Source of the DNA: Cristatella mucedo
Taxonomy: Eukaryota > Bryozoa > Phylactolaemata > Cristatellidae
Length of the DNA: 60,000 bases
NCBI GenBank assembly: GCA_009760855.2
Contig: WPIO01000012.1
Location: 6,571,501 to 6,631,500, forward strand
Direction of reading: 5' to 3'
Made by a program: the position numbers and the translations under genes. The notes under the pieces are model-generated. The model did no database searches. It saw nothing but the letters and a program-made list of their open reading frames with translations, and was not told the origin of the DNA. Shown here piece by piece: positions 21,370-32,940 of this stretch (its first letter is position 1; each line of letters starts with the position of its first letter).

Positions 21370-21572
21370 ACAATAATAATAATAATGGTAATAATAATAA
21401 AGCATTTGATAAAGTGCCCTCGGAGAACTCAATGTCTTTACAAGCGCTTTACATTTGCTGCAAAGAAAGCACGATCGAATGGTTAGTGGTAGCATGCTCA
21501 ATAAACAAGAATAACTTGGTTAGGGGTGACATGCATAGGGTCAGCATGCAAGATTGGTTAGTGGCAGCATTA
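21370..21572 (-). mobile_element. LINE 3' UTR fragment
   Basis: An AATAAT-rich tail is followed on the minus strand by the family end (AGCGCTTTACATTTGCTGCA at about 21440-21461, TAGGGGTGACATGCATAGGG at about 21521-21540). Only about 200 bp is kept, with no coding part. Confidence 0.8.
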
Positions 21573-21639
21573 GATTGACGGATTTACTGAGCATAACACC
21601 TCAAACCTACACTAAATCATTTCTCAATCGCCTACTGGA

Positions 21640-22090
21640 TAGGTGTCTCACAAGTCTATGCGGCGACATGTGCTACGTGTCTAAGCCGGTTACGATCGAT
21701 GACTACCGTACTAGTAAAAGCACTGAGTCACGGTTCGCCGATTAAAAAGTCTTAGGGTACGTAACTGCAGAAAAGACTTGGCGGCGGCTAACTCTCCTGC
21801 TTGCAGAGGGTAACTAAAATTTGCCTATGTAACACCCATCACTTAGGCGATTTGGAAATGATTGAGTCTAGTTTTAACTCTGTAGATGCCTTACGACTCA
21901 CTGTTTAGTCATCAGTCTATGCGGAGATGTGTAGTATGTGACTACGCTGGTTGCGATAAGTGGCTATGCTAGCTAAAAGTAATGAGTTACGTTTTCCTGA
22001 TTAAAAAGCCTTAATTAAAGGGCATGTAACTGCAGGGAAGACTTGGCAGCTAACTCTCCAGTTTGCAGTTTATTGAAAATTGCCTACTAC
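21640..22090. repeat. Diverged tandem duplication, unit about 255 bp
   Basis: CAAGTCTATGCGGCGACATG (21651-21670) recurs as ATCAGTCTATGCGGAGATG about 261 bp later. Further shared blocks follow in order: a TGACTA segment, GATTAAAAAG, TAACTGCAG, AAGACTTGGC, GCTAACTCTCC, TTGCCTA. The offset falls to about 249 by the end, from small indels. No coding capacity is seen. It may be a piece of a local satellite. Confidence 0.65.
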
Positions 22091-23056
22091 CACTATCAAA
22101 CCCGCGAACTATGACACGCAGTGGGAGCACGTTCTCCCGAGGGGTTTTAAAAAGTTCAATAGGTCTGGACTGTTGGAGTCCTTACTAAGCAGGTAGTGCT
22201 GGCTTGTTGAGCTCCTACCGAGCAAAATCAGGCACGCACCAACTATCATTTGTGACAACACGCTTCCAAATCTTTCTGGATTCAGTATACATCTTCTACC
22301 CTCCGGTCGTGCTGAAATGATTAAGCACCTCTACTAATCGCGGCCCAACGTTCGGTTCCGCCCAGCACCAGACAAAAGTACTAAAACGCATACTGCTTTC
22401 TTTTATGAATGTGGAGTACCCAAGAAAATTAGTATACGTATTGAATGGCTACATAAAAATATCTTTATATGTATATCAACTTACATTGGTTGAAACTAGA
22501 TGAACAATAATTCGACGGAGAAAAATAGCACCTACAGTTAACGGCTGCCTAACAACGCGAAACCAGCCGAGGCACGGAATACATACCCGCTTAGAAACCG
22601 TGTAATTGCTTTGGCAGCAAGTGAATTTCAGTGATAAGTAAACCAATTTATATTTAAATCTTGATACTATTGGAATATTCTTATGTTGAGATCGAGCATA
22701 CCCCAGTATACAATAGTGCCGCGACAAACGTTGTCTGCCAGTACTAGGCTACAGGGACCACCCGTCATTGTCTAGCCAATCGGAGCGCAGCATTCTTACT
22801 GCTAGCCGTTAGCAACGACGCTAAATAATCGGAGTGCAGCGTTCCTGGGCAGCGGACAGCAGTAAGCTCCGGTTAGCGTTGACGTCGCAAACTGAGTCGA
22901 GGATTAAACGTTATTGAGTTGAGTGTGTTCCGAGTGTTACAAATCGTTTGCTGTTTATATATATATATACGTGTAAAATCATGCTCACAACACTTACACA
23001 CGCACGGATCCTGATGCCTGTCACGGCGCTAAGCAGGCTGTAGCCAGACCACCTTT

Positions 23057-23058
<2 letters not shown>
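22091..23058. other. Intergenic, no gene recognised
   Basis: Nearly 1 kb without a supported gene. A related pair AGCCAATCGGAGCGCAGC (about 22774) and AATAATCGGAGTGCAGC (about 22826) stands about 52 bp apart. A short TA run is near 22960. An (AAT)n tract that starts near 23059 belongs to the next LINE piece. Confidence 0.5.
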
Positions 23059-23087
<29 letters not shown>

Positions 23088-23581
23088 CGCACTTGATAAA
23101 GCGCCCTCAGAGAACTTAATCTCTTTCTAGGCGCTTTACATTTGCTGCAAAGTGAAATGCAATTGAATGGTAAATAAAATCATGCTTGAAAAACAAACAA
23201 AATGAATGCTATGGTTAGGAGTGACATGCACAGGGTCAGCATGCAAATGTGGTTAGTGGCAGCATGCACAGTGTCAGCACGCATAAGCACATGAAGGACG
23301 AATCACAGGGGCCCACTAAATGTTGTCCTAAATAGGTGTGTTTTAAAATTCTTTTTAAATGTGGTCAGGTCATGGGATGTTCTGACGCAGGTCGGATGGG
23401 AGTTCCAGGCTTTGGGAGCATACGAACTAAATGCACGGTCTCCAAAGGATTTGAGGTTTGTTCGAGGTATTTGTAGGCTGTTGGATTCCGAAAAGCGGGT
23501 GGTACGATGCTTGGCCTGATGGGGGAGTATATCGGAGAGATAGGCTGGAGCCATAGAATGAAGGGACCTAAAAGTGAGCGA
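23059..23581 (-). mobile_element. LINE 3' end fragment
   Basis: An (AAT)n tail is followed on the minus strand by the shared 3' UTR and the last 83 codons (23303-23554: MAPAYLSDILPHQAKH and following). It is 5'-truncated at about 23581. Confidence 0.88.
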
Positions 23582-24359
23582 CTTTACCGACGGCCCCCCT
23601 ACGCTTCTGTTGCCAGGGAGAGAAGCCTGGAGGACACGACTGTATTCTGCCGGAACTGCTGCTCTCTCAATCGTGGCGGAAATTTGACGATGACCCTCTT
23701 TCCCATATCTTTGGTCGTTACTTCATTTTTCTAGGCTAGTCAAGGTCGGGAGGTCCCTCCAGCCTTTTGCCGGCAGAGAACATTCGTCACGGCACTATCG
23801 TAGGCTGGGGTACGAATTATTGCATGCTTTCATACATTTTAATTCATTCTTTAATTTCATTCTCGCCTCCCAACATTGAGCTCGCTAACCCGCGTCAACT
23901 GTTCGTTGCAGAATTCTTCCGAAATCAAAGTTCTCGCGAACATCGTATATGCAAAGGATAAAGCTAAGACCTGTTTAAAGGTGTTCTGTTTTATCTTTCG
24001 ACCGCAGCCGTAAGAAATTGCGTGCCTATCGATATACAAACGCTTATCGCATCGGGCTGCTGGGTCTCCCACGCCTGAGGAGGCCTTAGCTACGCGGAAG
24101 GCTAGCCAACTGCGTGTTAGTAACGATCGTTCGCTGCTATTATCGCTTCGCCATCGCACTTCAAATGCATTCCTATAAGTTATTGCTGTTGCTAAGATTC
24201 ATGAATTATACATTAACCAACGAAAAGCGCCCGTAGCCGCCGCGGTCACCGGAGCCGCCATCGTAGACGCCGCTCGTTTGGCGGGAGCAGCAAAATGAGT
24301 ACCCGCTCGTTTGGTATTCCTAGCATTGTCTCGAACCGCTCAGCACGCTCCCCAGATGC
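23582..24359. other. Intergenic, no gene recognised
   Basis: The region is mixed in composition and has no domain-bearing ORF. A GCC-rich stretch near 24235-24290 has no further feature. Nothing can be assigned. Confidence 0.45.
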
Positions 24360-27062
24360 TTCCCTGTGAATCTATGTAACTTTGTGGTCATCAGACCTGC
24401 TATGACTTCAACGGCCCAACTTAAGGCTTGCCTCTGGAATAACCGACCTTATTTCCGAAAATGGTCTCGACCTGCTCGCCCTGACTAAAACTTGGCTAAA
24501 ATTAGTAAAATGCCCTACAATTGAAGACGCAACATTGACCAGTTTATCATTATTTCACACCCCTAGATCAATCAAGACTGGAGGTGGAGTTGCTGTTATC
24601 TTGTGCTCGAAATTCAACTTCAAGCCATTTGCAATACCCTCGAAGCCGTCTTTCGAATTTATAGTCTTGATTTCACCCGAATACAAGCTACCGATGGTGG
24701 CACTAATCTATCGCCCACCAGGTACTAAATCGTCATTCATCACGGATTTCTCTGACCTCATTTCGATTATGTGTGCAAGAAATCGATCCTTCCTCGTTAT
24801 ATGTAATTTCAAAATTCACTTTGATAACTTATCTGAAGCCTTCAACACTGAACTTGTGCATTGACTGACTCATTGTCTCTTGTGACTCACGTGCATGGTA
24901 CTACTCACGTCAAGGCTCACACACTCGACAACATTTTTTCATGCAACTGCACTTTTTCATCTACAATTATTACAAAATCGTGCTTATCTTACCACATTCA
25001 GGTCTCATTCGGTCTACCATTTGTCGTCCTCCTTTAAAATCACCTGTGAATCGTGAAACCTTAAGACCCTTGACATCGATGCTGTTCGTGTGAGATTATC
25101 TTCCTCGCCTCTGCTACTCAGTCCCCGTCCGATCTGTCATCATTGGTAAATAGCTGCAAGACGGCACTCGCTGACAGGCTCGATGAGTTTGCATCTCTGA
25201 CTAAGCACATTGTTCGCTCTCGAATTGACGACCTACGGTTTACCACAGACATTGAACTAGTTATATCTACTAATCGCAAGCTTGAAAAATCATACACAAG
25301 ATCAGGCCTGACTGTCCACCAACAGTCATATGAGGACTACTGTAGGTCGTACCAACCAATCATAGCAAAGGCAAAGTCTAGCTTCTATAAAACGATTGTT
25401 GAGTCTGTGGTTTTATTTAATGGACACTGCCCCTGATCGCTTTACGAGTGGGCTGTGACACTCGATGTGGTAAGCAGCCCGGACGTGCTATTAGTGTTTG
25501 TTTTGACAAGGGAGTCGGGTGACTCCGGTGGGCGAGAGGGGCGAGGAGAGTCGTGCTTCGCTCTGCTCCGTGTGTAGGGAGAAGAAACTGGTGGAGTTGC
25601 TAGTCGGCTGGTGTTCTGTGCCGTTCGCGACGATAATTCAGACTACAGAGTCACAGATGCACAATCCAAAAATGCTAATGTCGACGATCAGCCATCTCCT
25701 TAACCGCTCCGAGGTGAGCTCCAATTACCCAGTGATGATCCCTGTGACGATCGAGCTTATCACTTCTTTAGATTTCATGTCCAGAAGATAGACAAGATCG
25801 GGGTTTCCATCCCTGCGATGGTAGCATCCTCCTTGTAATGCTGCGCCTCGATTCCTTGCAGCACCTTAATGTCTACATTCAAGCAGGTCAGTAGTGATCT
25901 CGTCCTGAAGTTCAAATCCCAGTCAAAGAAGTCAACAAGTCATTTGGACCCTATTCCCGCTGTCCTGCTCCTACTTTGCACTGATCTGCTGCTGCCATGC
26001 ATAACTAACATCAATAATTTGTCATTAGCCTCAGGTCATGTCCCATCAACTTTCAAAAAGCTGTAGCGATGCCGCTACTTAAGAAAGCAACACTAGAACA
26101 AGAGAACTTGAGCAAATACCGCTCAGTCTCACTTCTACCATTCCTAACAAAGACACTAGGAACGAGTCGTGGTGGACCAGCTGAATTCACATATTGAGAC
26201 TTCAAACCTTGCTAGTAAGTTCTACTCTGGCTTTAGTGCTAATCACTTTATAGAGTCGGCATTACTTCAGGTGTACAACGAATTACTTAGGAATGCAGAC
26301 ATTGGTAGAGTATCTCTGTACCCAAGCTAGGTTCGGTTGGCTGGGACAGGACGGTTGTAATGTGGTAAAGGTCACCGGCTAGGCCGGGATCGGACCTACA
26401 CATGTGCGGTAATGTGAGGTCACCAAGGCTCTTGGGTAGGAGAAGTTGGCCGAATAAGTCGTGATGTTGGAGGCTCCCAGTATCGCCGAGTTATGCACCT
26501 GGATGGTTGCAGGCGTGCTCCGGCGTTGGGGCCACGCAAGGCGACGAGTACCCAAGGCCCGGGCGGAGCTGGATAGCACGCTCGTTGTTGAGACTTACAT
26601 ATTCCGCGTTCCCGTGTCGCCTGTTCGTGACCCCCCCCCAAGTGTGTTGGCATCTTTCGGCGGAAGCTCTCGGCTGTGGTCGTTGTCAACTCGGACTAGC
26701 CAAGCAATTACTCAGCTAGCCGGATCTTTTACGGTGTACGATCGTACTGTTGGATTCGGAGTCGGTACAACGGCAGGACTGTGGAAGCCGACTGACCAAC
26801 TAACACGTTTGTTCGCGCTTGCTTCGCCGTCTCGCACCCTTATATTGTACTTTGTTTAAGACCCTCCATGTAGACTTGTTTAGTTCCCCTGTTTAAGTTG
26901 GCGAATGCGCTATTATAAAGAGGTTTAACCTGGCGGCCGCTCGTCTTACCATAGCTCAGTGGCATGGCGAGCAGCAGCATGGCCGGAGTATGGCCGGGTT
27001 TGGTGGGAATTAGCCTCTGACCCCTGGAGCTCGGCTACATCTCTACTTGTGTTTCTCGATCT
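24360..27062 (+). mobile_element. CR1/L2-group LINE with endonuclease region, decayed and doubly interrupted
   Basis: The plus strand shows an apurinic-endonuclease-type domain in 24440-24865: LTKTWL near 24485, a GGGVAVI strand near 24580, and YRPPG near 24710. This is the ORF2 start of this LINE class. The linker (25143-25436) and the beginning of the RT domain (25869-26310) follow in shifting frames. About 230 bp of unrelated DNA sits near 25405-25640, and a 721 bp element sits at 26318-27038. The LINE stops at about 27062 in RT motif A, where virus element B starts. Confidence 0.8.
26318..27038. mobile_element. 721 bp nonautonomous insertion with 6 bp target duplication
   Basis: The LINE motif GTAGAGT-ATCTCT-ACTTGT is split, with ATCTCT present at 26312-26317 and again at 27039-27044. 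The insertion starts GTACCCAAGCT and its end reversed reads GTAGCCGAGCT, so 9 of the first 11 terminal bases match as an inverted repeat. No transposase is coded. It looks like a small DNA transposon, superfamily unknown. Confidence 0.6.
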
Positions 27063-27065
27063 TTC

Positions 27066-27355
27066 GGTAGCTTTTGACTAACTATTGTTATAAATTCTAT
27101 TCTCCCAAATTTCTTCCTTCTAATTTACCTAATATAACCTATTATGGTGTAGAAGACAACAACATTTTGTTAACTAGTTCTGTAACAAACTTTGCAATCT
27201 TTAAAGGAAGATTATAAAATAAACAATCTTATTTTGTGTTAGTTATCCTATTCTAAATTATGCAGGTTTTAAAACACCAAATGATTTAGATTTTATTGAG
27301 ATTGGTTTAGTTAAAAAAGTAAAAAAAAATAGATATCTAAATTCTCCAATCCATA
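27066..27355 (+). pseudogene. 3' end of a plus-strand virus gene, copy B
   Basis: This matches 9293-9560 of copy A but is better preserved. Plus-strand frames give NITYYGVEDNNILLTSS (about 27130-27180), then after a shift DLDFIEIGLVKK (about 27286-27322), ending in a stop near 27367. It is probably the C-terminus of the fibre-like gene whose main part is missing here. Confidence 0.42.
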
Positions 27356-27359
27356 GTCT

Positions 27360-27730
27360 CTTTAAATAATTCCTCTGGTAGATCATAAGTCTTTCCTTCA
27401 TCTACTTCTCTCTTTTTTTGTTTTGTTAGTTCTATCTTTTAGAGTAAGCTTCTGACGTAATACTATTTATTTTTTCAACTTTTAAGTCTTTGAGGAACTC
27501 TTCAAAGATTGAACCATCTCTAACTTTAGTAAATATACATACAATCTCTGGTTCAGAGTGATTGATTCTTAATGCTTTGTATTCAAGAACTAGTTTTACA
27601 GCGTTTTATAATATTGATCTAATATCTTCAATTCTACCCATTGGATATGAACAAATCTTAAAGTTTGAATGCTGCTGTCTTTGAACTTCATTGAGACAGT
27701 CCTTAATTCTTGTTTCAATTGAGACCATTT
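27360..27730 (-). pseudogene. Conserved small protein of the element, copy B, broken
   Basis: Homologue of 9560-9934. The ATG at 27730 opens MVSIETRIKDCLNEVQ. It has FKICSYPMGRIEDIRS and later EYKALRINHSEPEI, with one stop near 27610 and another near 27440. Function unknown. Confidence 0.45.
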
Positions 27731-27768
27731 CTATAATACTATTTATTTTGTTTTAAGTAAAATTAATT

Positions 27769-28252
27769 ATGCAGTTATTTGTGCTTCTAGTGCTGCTGCA
27801 GTTGCCTTTTGTCTTGCACTAACTCCATCACATAGATCAAGTAGAACTGCATAACATTCATCTTTAACAATTCCAGAGATATCTGGTTTAACTCCTGACA
27901 CTCCTGATATAACCGTTGAGAGTGTTGGAAGTTGAGATGCAATCCGTGTTATGTATCCAGAGATTTATAAAGGATCATCTAGAAGTGCGCCAACTTTAGC
28001 CATAACAGTTGTTTAAAGGTTAACTGTTACATCAGATAATCCAGCCGTCATTATTTTTTGAGCTTCAATATCACATTCATCTAGACAAAATTTCTTAACT
28101 GAGTTATCAGTCATAACTGAGATATCAGAATCAAGTGTTTGTTGATCGTTTGCAGTCATCCTTTATTTAACAAGATAATCAACGTAAGATTTCAGCAGAG
28201 TAGCACTAGTGGCAAGAGCTGGATCACTAGCATCAGAAGTTGCTTGCATTTC
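27769..28252 (-). pseudogene. Helical protein gene, copy B, with few stops
   Basis: The ATG at 28252 opens MQATSDASDPALATSATLLK. A protein of about 160 residues follows with stops near 28165, 28010 and 27965. Blocks SVMTDNSVKKFCLDECDIEA and YAVLLDLCDGVSARQ are seen; the tail is alanine-rich. Copy A has the same gene but more broken (9966-10480). No domain recognised; a small virion or accessory protein is possible. Confidence 0.42.
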
Positions 28253-28334
28253 CTATAATAATTATAAAAAATTAAATACACAAACATAAAGTGAATATTT
28301 AAGAACATCAATTACACTCATACATTAATTTACT

Positions 28335-28610
28335 TTAATTAATGTGTACACCCTGTTTTGTTTTTGGTGCTTTAGATTTTTTATTTGCTTCTTCAAGCAT
28401 CTCATTTATCTTACTACGACATTCCATTATTTTATCACATGTTTCAAAAATTTCTATAAGAACACTAATAAATGAACTATCTAATTCTGGAATAAGTTTA
28501 TCAAGTGAATGTCTAACTATTCGTTGATCATTACCTTTCATTTTTTGAAGGCAGATTTTTACTGCCATTTCTCTAGACTGCTCGCAACTAAGAATTCTTG
28601 AAAAATCCAT
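28335..28610 (-). CDS. Small helical protein, DICDACDK family, copy B
   Basis: A 91-residue open frame, clear homologue of 11258-11521. It includes SREMAVKICLQKMKGNDQ and a changed core IEIFETCDKIME, in which the first cysteine of the block is lost (ICEACDK in copy A, IFETCDK here). Function unknown. Confidence 0.55.
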   Translation of the reverse strand: MDFSRILSCEQSREMAVKICLQKMKGNDQRIVRHSLDKLIPELDSSFISVLIEIFETCDKIMECRSKINEMLEEANKKSKAPKTKQGVHIN

Positions 28611-28635
28611 TTCTATATAAATGAATTAATTTTTA

Positions 28636-28960
28636 CAGATCAGTTTCTTCATTTTCATAATCAGATTTACCAAATAGTACTTCTTCAAGTTTTATATCAC
28701 CTTCTGATTCATTACTATAATAAGAAAAGTCATTCTTAGCTGATTCAGAAGAGAAGCTAGATTCGGATTCAGATTCAGAAGAGGAGTTAGATTCCGATTC
28801 GGATTCAGTTCAGATTCGGGAATGTAATCAGGATCTTCAGATGGTGTATCAGATAGTGACTCTGTCTGAAATAGTTATATCAATAGAATCTGCTTCATCA
28901 TAAAAAACACTTCTTCTTCAACTTTTAAAATTATGGATTTTCTTTTTCCATTTCTATAAT
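28636..28960 (-). pseudogene. Acidic Ser/Glu/Asp-rich protein gene, copy B, broken
   Basis: Counterpart of 11545-11769, with the DFSYYS motif near 28715-28735. A run of GATTC/GAATC repeats (28745-28815), coding Ser-Glu units on the minus strand, lengthens the acidic tract relative to copy A. Frame changes lie near 28815 and 28865. Confidence 0.45.
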
Positions 28961-29044
28961 AATGAAATCATTTTTATTAATTTATATTTAATTTCTGTAG
29001 ACTCTTGAATAGATCTATTTCTTCTAACAAATCAACACATTTCT

Positions 29045-29130
29045 TATCTTATTTCCATTTTCTCTTTATCAGCAAATCTAACTTTCCTTATAACTTTTTG
29101 TTTTTTATCTTTATTCTTTCGTTTCAACAT
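29045..29130 (-). CDS. Small basic protein after the polymerase, copy B
   Basis: The ATG at 29130 opens MLKRKNKDKKQKVIRKVRF, then FADKEKME, and stops near 29045 (about 28 residues, perhaps truncated). It matches the basic peptide of copy A (11800-11930). It starts at the end of the polymerase frame. A nuclear or DNA-binding role is a guess from charge alone. Confidence 0.42.
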
Positions 29131-32100
29131 TTATACTAATACTACTAGAAATTTAGTACATTTTCCACCACCTTCTTTTATTTTATAGTGACCGTAAGAT
29201 AGACTATGAATTCTACAATCTAACCAGTACATTTTAGAATCAAATGGTAATAGTGCGACTTTTTCTAATTCGTTAGTAAATAGTTCATGCTTATCTTGAG
29301 ATATTTTATGAAACTTTCTAATTTGCTTTTCACTATACCCTTCAACCACTTTACCTTTGAAAATTTCTATACTATCAGTTAAACAACCTACAAATGTATC
29401 ATGACCCATCGTTTTAGTTAAAACTGCTTTTGCGACTCCTTTTGTGGCAGCTTTTCTTTTAGCATCAACAACGCCTATAGAATATAGTTTTGGTCTTAAA
29501 GCGCATACTTCTGAAATTACTTTTCCTTCTGTTTCATCCTTAAACTTTCCTATTGTGTCGACATCAAAGTAGTCTGAAGTTTCACTCATATCATCATATG
29601 AATTACGTGTTTCAATATCCATAATCAATGAGTCAGTATCAGTGTTTATTAGATTGCCTTTACTACCATATTTTTGTTTTATAACATCATAATAAACTTT
29701 TGCATATGTAACTTTGATAAATCAAGAATTGCACTTCCAATCAATATTGGTTTATTCAATTTTGTTTTTGATTGATTCATTTGAAATATTGTAATTGATT
29801 TTCCGAAGTCTCTAAAATTAACCATCTTTGGATCTCTTATTCGTTTATTGAACTTTTTTGCCAGCTTCATCTATAACATTAACTAAATAAGTTTTAACTA
29901 TTTTTTTAACATCTTCACAAGTTTCTCCATAAAATGAGTTCATTATAATTTTCCAAAGATGTCTTAAAAACTTTTTACTTGAATTTGCTACATTCATTTC
30001 AGCACACATTTCAATATAAGGCTTGAGCCATCTTGATCGCGTAAACTTAAAAACTGTGTTTACAGTTGCTTTCATTTCATGTGTCAAACAGAATTTTAAA
30101 TATATATGGCGTAGGTAATAATCCTTCTTTGGAAGAAAGTCACACATTAACTTTTGAACATTAAAAGCTGCTGTTTTGAACTTATTTTGAAAATCAGAAT
30201 ATTCACTGCAGCCAACAACTCTATTACAAGCACATAGTGGGTATTCATTTTGTAAATCATGGTAATACTCATTAGTTTTGGGATCATACTCAATATCAAC
30301 AACAAAGAAGTAACCAACATCTGACTCATCTTCTAATTTAAGAATACTATCAATATTCCATCCTTCAGTTGATATTTCTTTAATGTTTTCTTGTGGTAGA
30401 AGTTCAATCATTGATGTTGGGTAAAGACTTGTTGCATCTTGATATGTTATCCATCTTCATAGTTTATCTTTATAAAATCCAGGAACCATTTGGTTATTTG
30501 CTTTAACAAGTCTACTATTAACTGGGTATATTCCACTACGTATTGACTTATTAAACACATCATAATTGCTTTGATCAGTTATCAACTCAATCTTTACTCC
30601 TGAAAACCAGAATACTGCACTCCATGAAAAGTTTGGTCTTGTTACAAAGTTTGCAGGATAAAGTTTTAGTTTTAATATCAAACCTTTTCTAAAACTTTTA
30701 AAACAGTCTGCTAGTAATAACACATCTGCTAATAGATATAAATTATGATATTCTAACATATTTTTACAGTCAAACTCTTTCCAAATAGCATTTGATTTTT
30801 ATAACTTTCAGATATCAGATATTCTAGTCATGTAAACACTTGAGTAAAAATCTTACTTATTTGGAAGAGAAGTAATGAAAAATTTCTCAAATGAATCCGT
30901 GAACTCATAAGAATACTCTCCTTTTGTTGATAACATATTAAGGTTTTTATTTGGAAACTGTTCACTTAAAATTTTATTAGAAATGGGAACAAAATTGATT
31001 GTTTTACCAATTGTTGCAGCAATAAAGTCAAATGATCCAAGCATAAATTGAGCACTATCTTTAAAAATTAAATCGTTAACTCTTAGCATCATGTACTTCA
31101 CAAGATTATTTGCTATAAGTTCTGCTTCGACACTAAAGTTTTCAAGTGCTTTAACAATTACATGTGAGTCATGTACTCTAAAACTATGAAATATTACAAG
31201 TAGTTGCCATTTCCTAAAATTAACTCCAGATTTTAAATTACAAGAGTGGTGTGTTGCTCCTCTATATTTATTAGTTAGGCGACAATGATCATGAACCTTT
31301 CTAAAATCACTTTTCTTTGAATCAAATGGTCCTTTACACATCCAACAGAAAATAGCTTTTTCATGTTCTTCTAGTTCATTATCAGTTAAATCATCCATTT
31401 TACTTTCTGAATTCTTTTTAAGAAATTTGACACATCAAGTAGTTCTTTTTAAGAAATATGACACACCAAGTATTTTTTGTAAAAACCTAACGTCACAATC
31501 AGATCCAACATTCATAAATCTATCAACAACTTCTTCTTTCCAATTAGTAATAATATAACCAGCTGAACATGGAGTATGAATTGATTCGTTTTTTCCTTTT
31601 TCAATTATACATTCAAAGTCTGCATAGCAAAAATATGGACATAAATCAAGATGTCTGAAAGATTTAAATTTAACAAACTTGTTCCTTTCATCGGGCATTG
31701 AGTAAACTGTTGTTCCAGAGTTTATACTTTCACATATTTTTAAGTGATGAACAACTTTTTTTTTATAAAAGAATCTGTTTAAACATCTATGACAATAATA
31801 CTGCATTTGAAGTTCTGCATAATGAATTAAAATTATTAATCAATATGTAATGTTCTTTTTCATCTTTATTAAGTAACAACAGATTTGCATATCTACCTTC
31901 TTTCTCTTCATACTTTTTTACTACTCTTAATGGAGAAATTCTTGAATCTTTATATTCGAGTAAACATTGATACTAACATTCATTGCTTTTTCTAATTTAT
32001 CAATATCTTTCACCATTAAAGGCTACTCAAGTTCATTAAGAAGATTTAAATATTTAATAGATAGTATTTATTTTAAGTCACTTATCTTCCACTTATTTCT

Positions 32101-32736
32101 CTCTATTGGATTTAAAGCTCTTAAAACACACCATAACGCACAAAACTCACCATCAAGATTTTTAAGTTAATTATACACTTTTTCTTAATAAGATATTCTG
32201 GAGTTTTAATGTATGTACCACCCCCTATTGGAGCATATTTAAAAATAACAACTGAAAACGAATGATAACCAAGAAATATCCATCCTAATCCAACATTGTG
32301 TTCAATTAGCATCTCAGAATTTGTTCCTAAGGAAAGCATTATTTTTTCATAAATTGTATTTGTTGACTCACTAGTCATAGTTAACATAGAATTTGATTGA
32401 GCTCCTTTTATCTCTCTCTCACCATAGTCAAACATTTTCATATCAAAAGATACTTTAAAATGAACCTAATAAAGGGCCAATATATTCTAACTTTTCTTTT
32501 TCAAATAATTTATTTGTAGAGATTCTTTAAGTTATTCAAAATTTTCATATCTACTCTTTGTTTTATAAGCCAAAGTTAAGGTATTTCCATCTCCACTAAC
32601 AATTGGTTGTGTAAAGCCAACTTTATTAGCTCTACCCTTTTTCCAACATATCTTCTACTTGCTGAATCATTATTAATATTCATCAACCTTCTAATCTCAA
32701 AAGGGAAAGAATTTCTTTGTCTTGATTGAAAGCCAT
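29131..32736 (-). pseudogene. Protein-primed family B DNA polymerase (pPolB), copy B, broken
   Basis: Same architecture as copy A, with ATG at 32736. The N-terminal domain (32121-32736) has a LWCVLRALNP block near 32100-32130. Zinc-finger-like CHRCLNRF and exonuclease motif I CYADFE lie in 31435-31806 (31632-31618 for YADFE). The endonuclease VII-like cluster WMCKGPF to HHSCNLKSG is at 31240-31345 in a clean 181-codon segment (30853-31398). Motif A lies near 30412-30450, motif B with NSFYG near 29920-29975, and motif C TDTDSLIM near 29605-29645. The C-terminal domain (29131-29628) is open for 165 codons and includes AKRKAATKGVAK and LSYGHYK. Shifts near 30450, 30810, 31410 and 32510 inactivate it. 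Confidence 0.85.
31395..31480. repeat. Short tandem duplication in polymerase B
   Basis: TTCTTTTTAAGAAATTTGAC and a near-identical TTCTTTTTAAGAAATATGAC stand about 33 bp apart, each followed by ACA(T/C)CAAGTA. Copy A has only one, so this arose in copy B and disturbs its frame. Confidence 0.7.
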
Positions 32737-32857
32737 TTTCTATTTAAGGTAAAAATATGTATACTAATATAAAATTAATTATTAAGAGAACTGATTTTAT
32801 TGTAAGTTTATCCAAAGAAAGTAACACATATGACTTACAGATTATAATTTATTTTCA

Positions 32858-32933
32858 CGATACGACATCGGGTAATTTTTGGACATCTGACGGTGAAACC
32901 GAGGATGGACGAAAATTATCTGAGGTCGTATCG
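32858..32933. repeat. Terminal imperfect palindrome, copy B
   Basis: The 76 bp inverted repeat has 22 bp outer arms (CGATACGAC..TAATTTT facing AAAATTA..GTCGTATCG). CATC faces GATG, and the centre is CGGT-GAA-ACCG. It ends copy B just as 15654-15726 ends copy A. The shared sequence runs on only through GGGAAAAA (32933-32940). Confidence 0.82.
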
Positions 32934-32940
32934 GGAAAAA

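Larger units (their letters stand above)
27063..32940. mobile_element. Maverick/Polinton-like element, copy B (partial)
   Basis: The block aligns in order with 9293-15734 of copy A: plus-strand gene tail, minus-strand small genes, polymerase, then palindrome. It lacks the left half (structural genes, ATPase, most of the fibre gene). It also lacks about 750 bp matching 10500-11225 of copy A. It starts at the same element position at which a LINE joins copy A. Many stops and shifts mark it as a fossil. The copies differ at many sites, so they are not a recent duplication. Confidence 0.82.
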
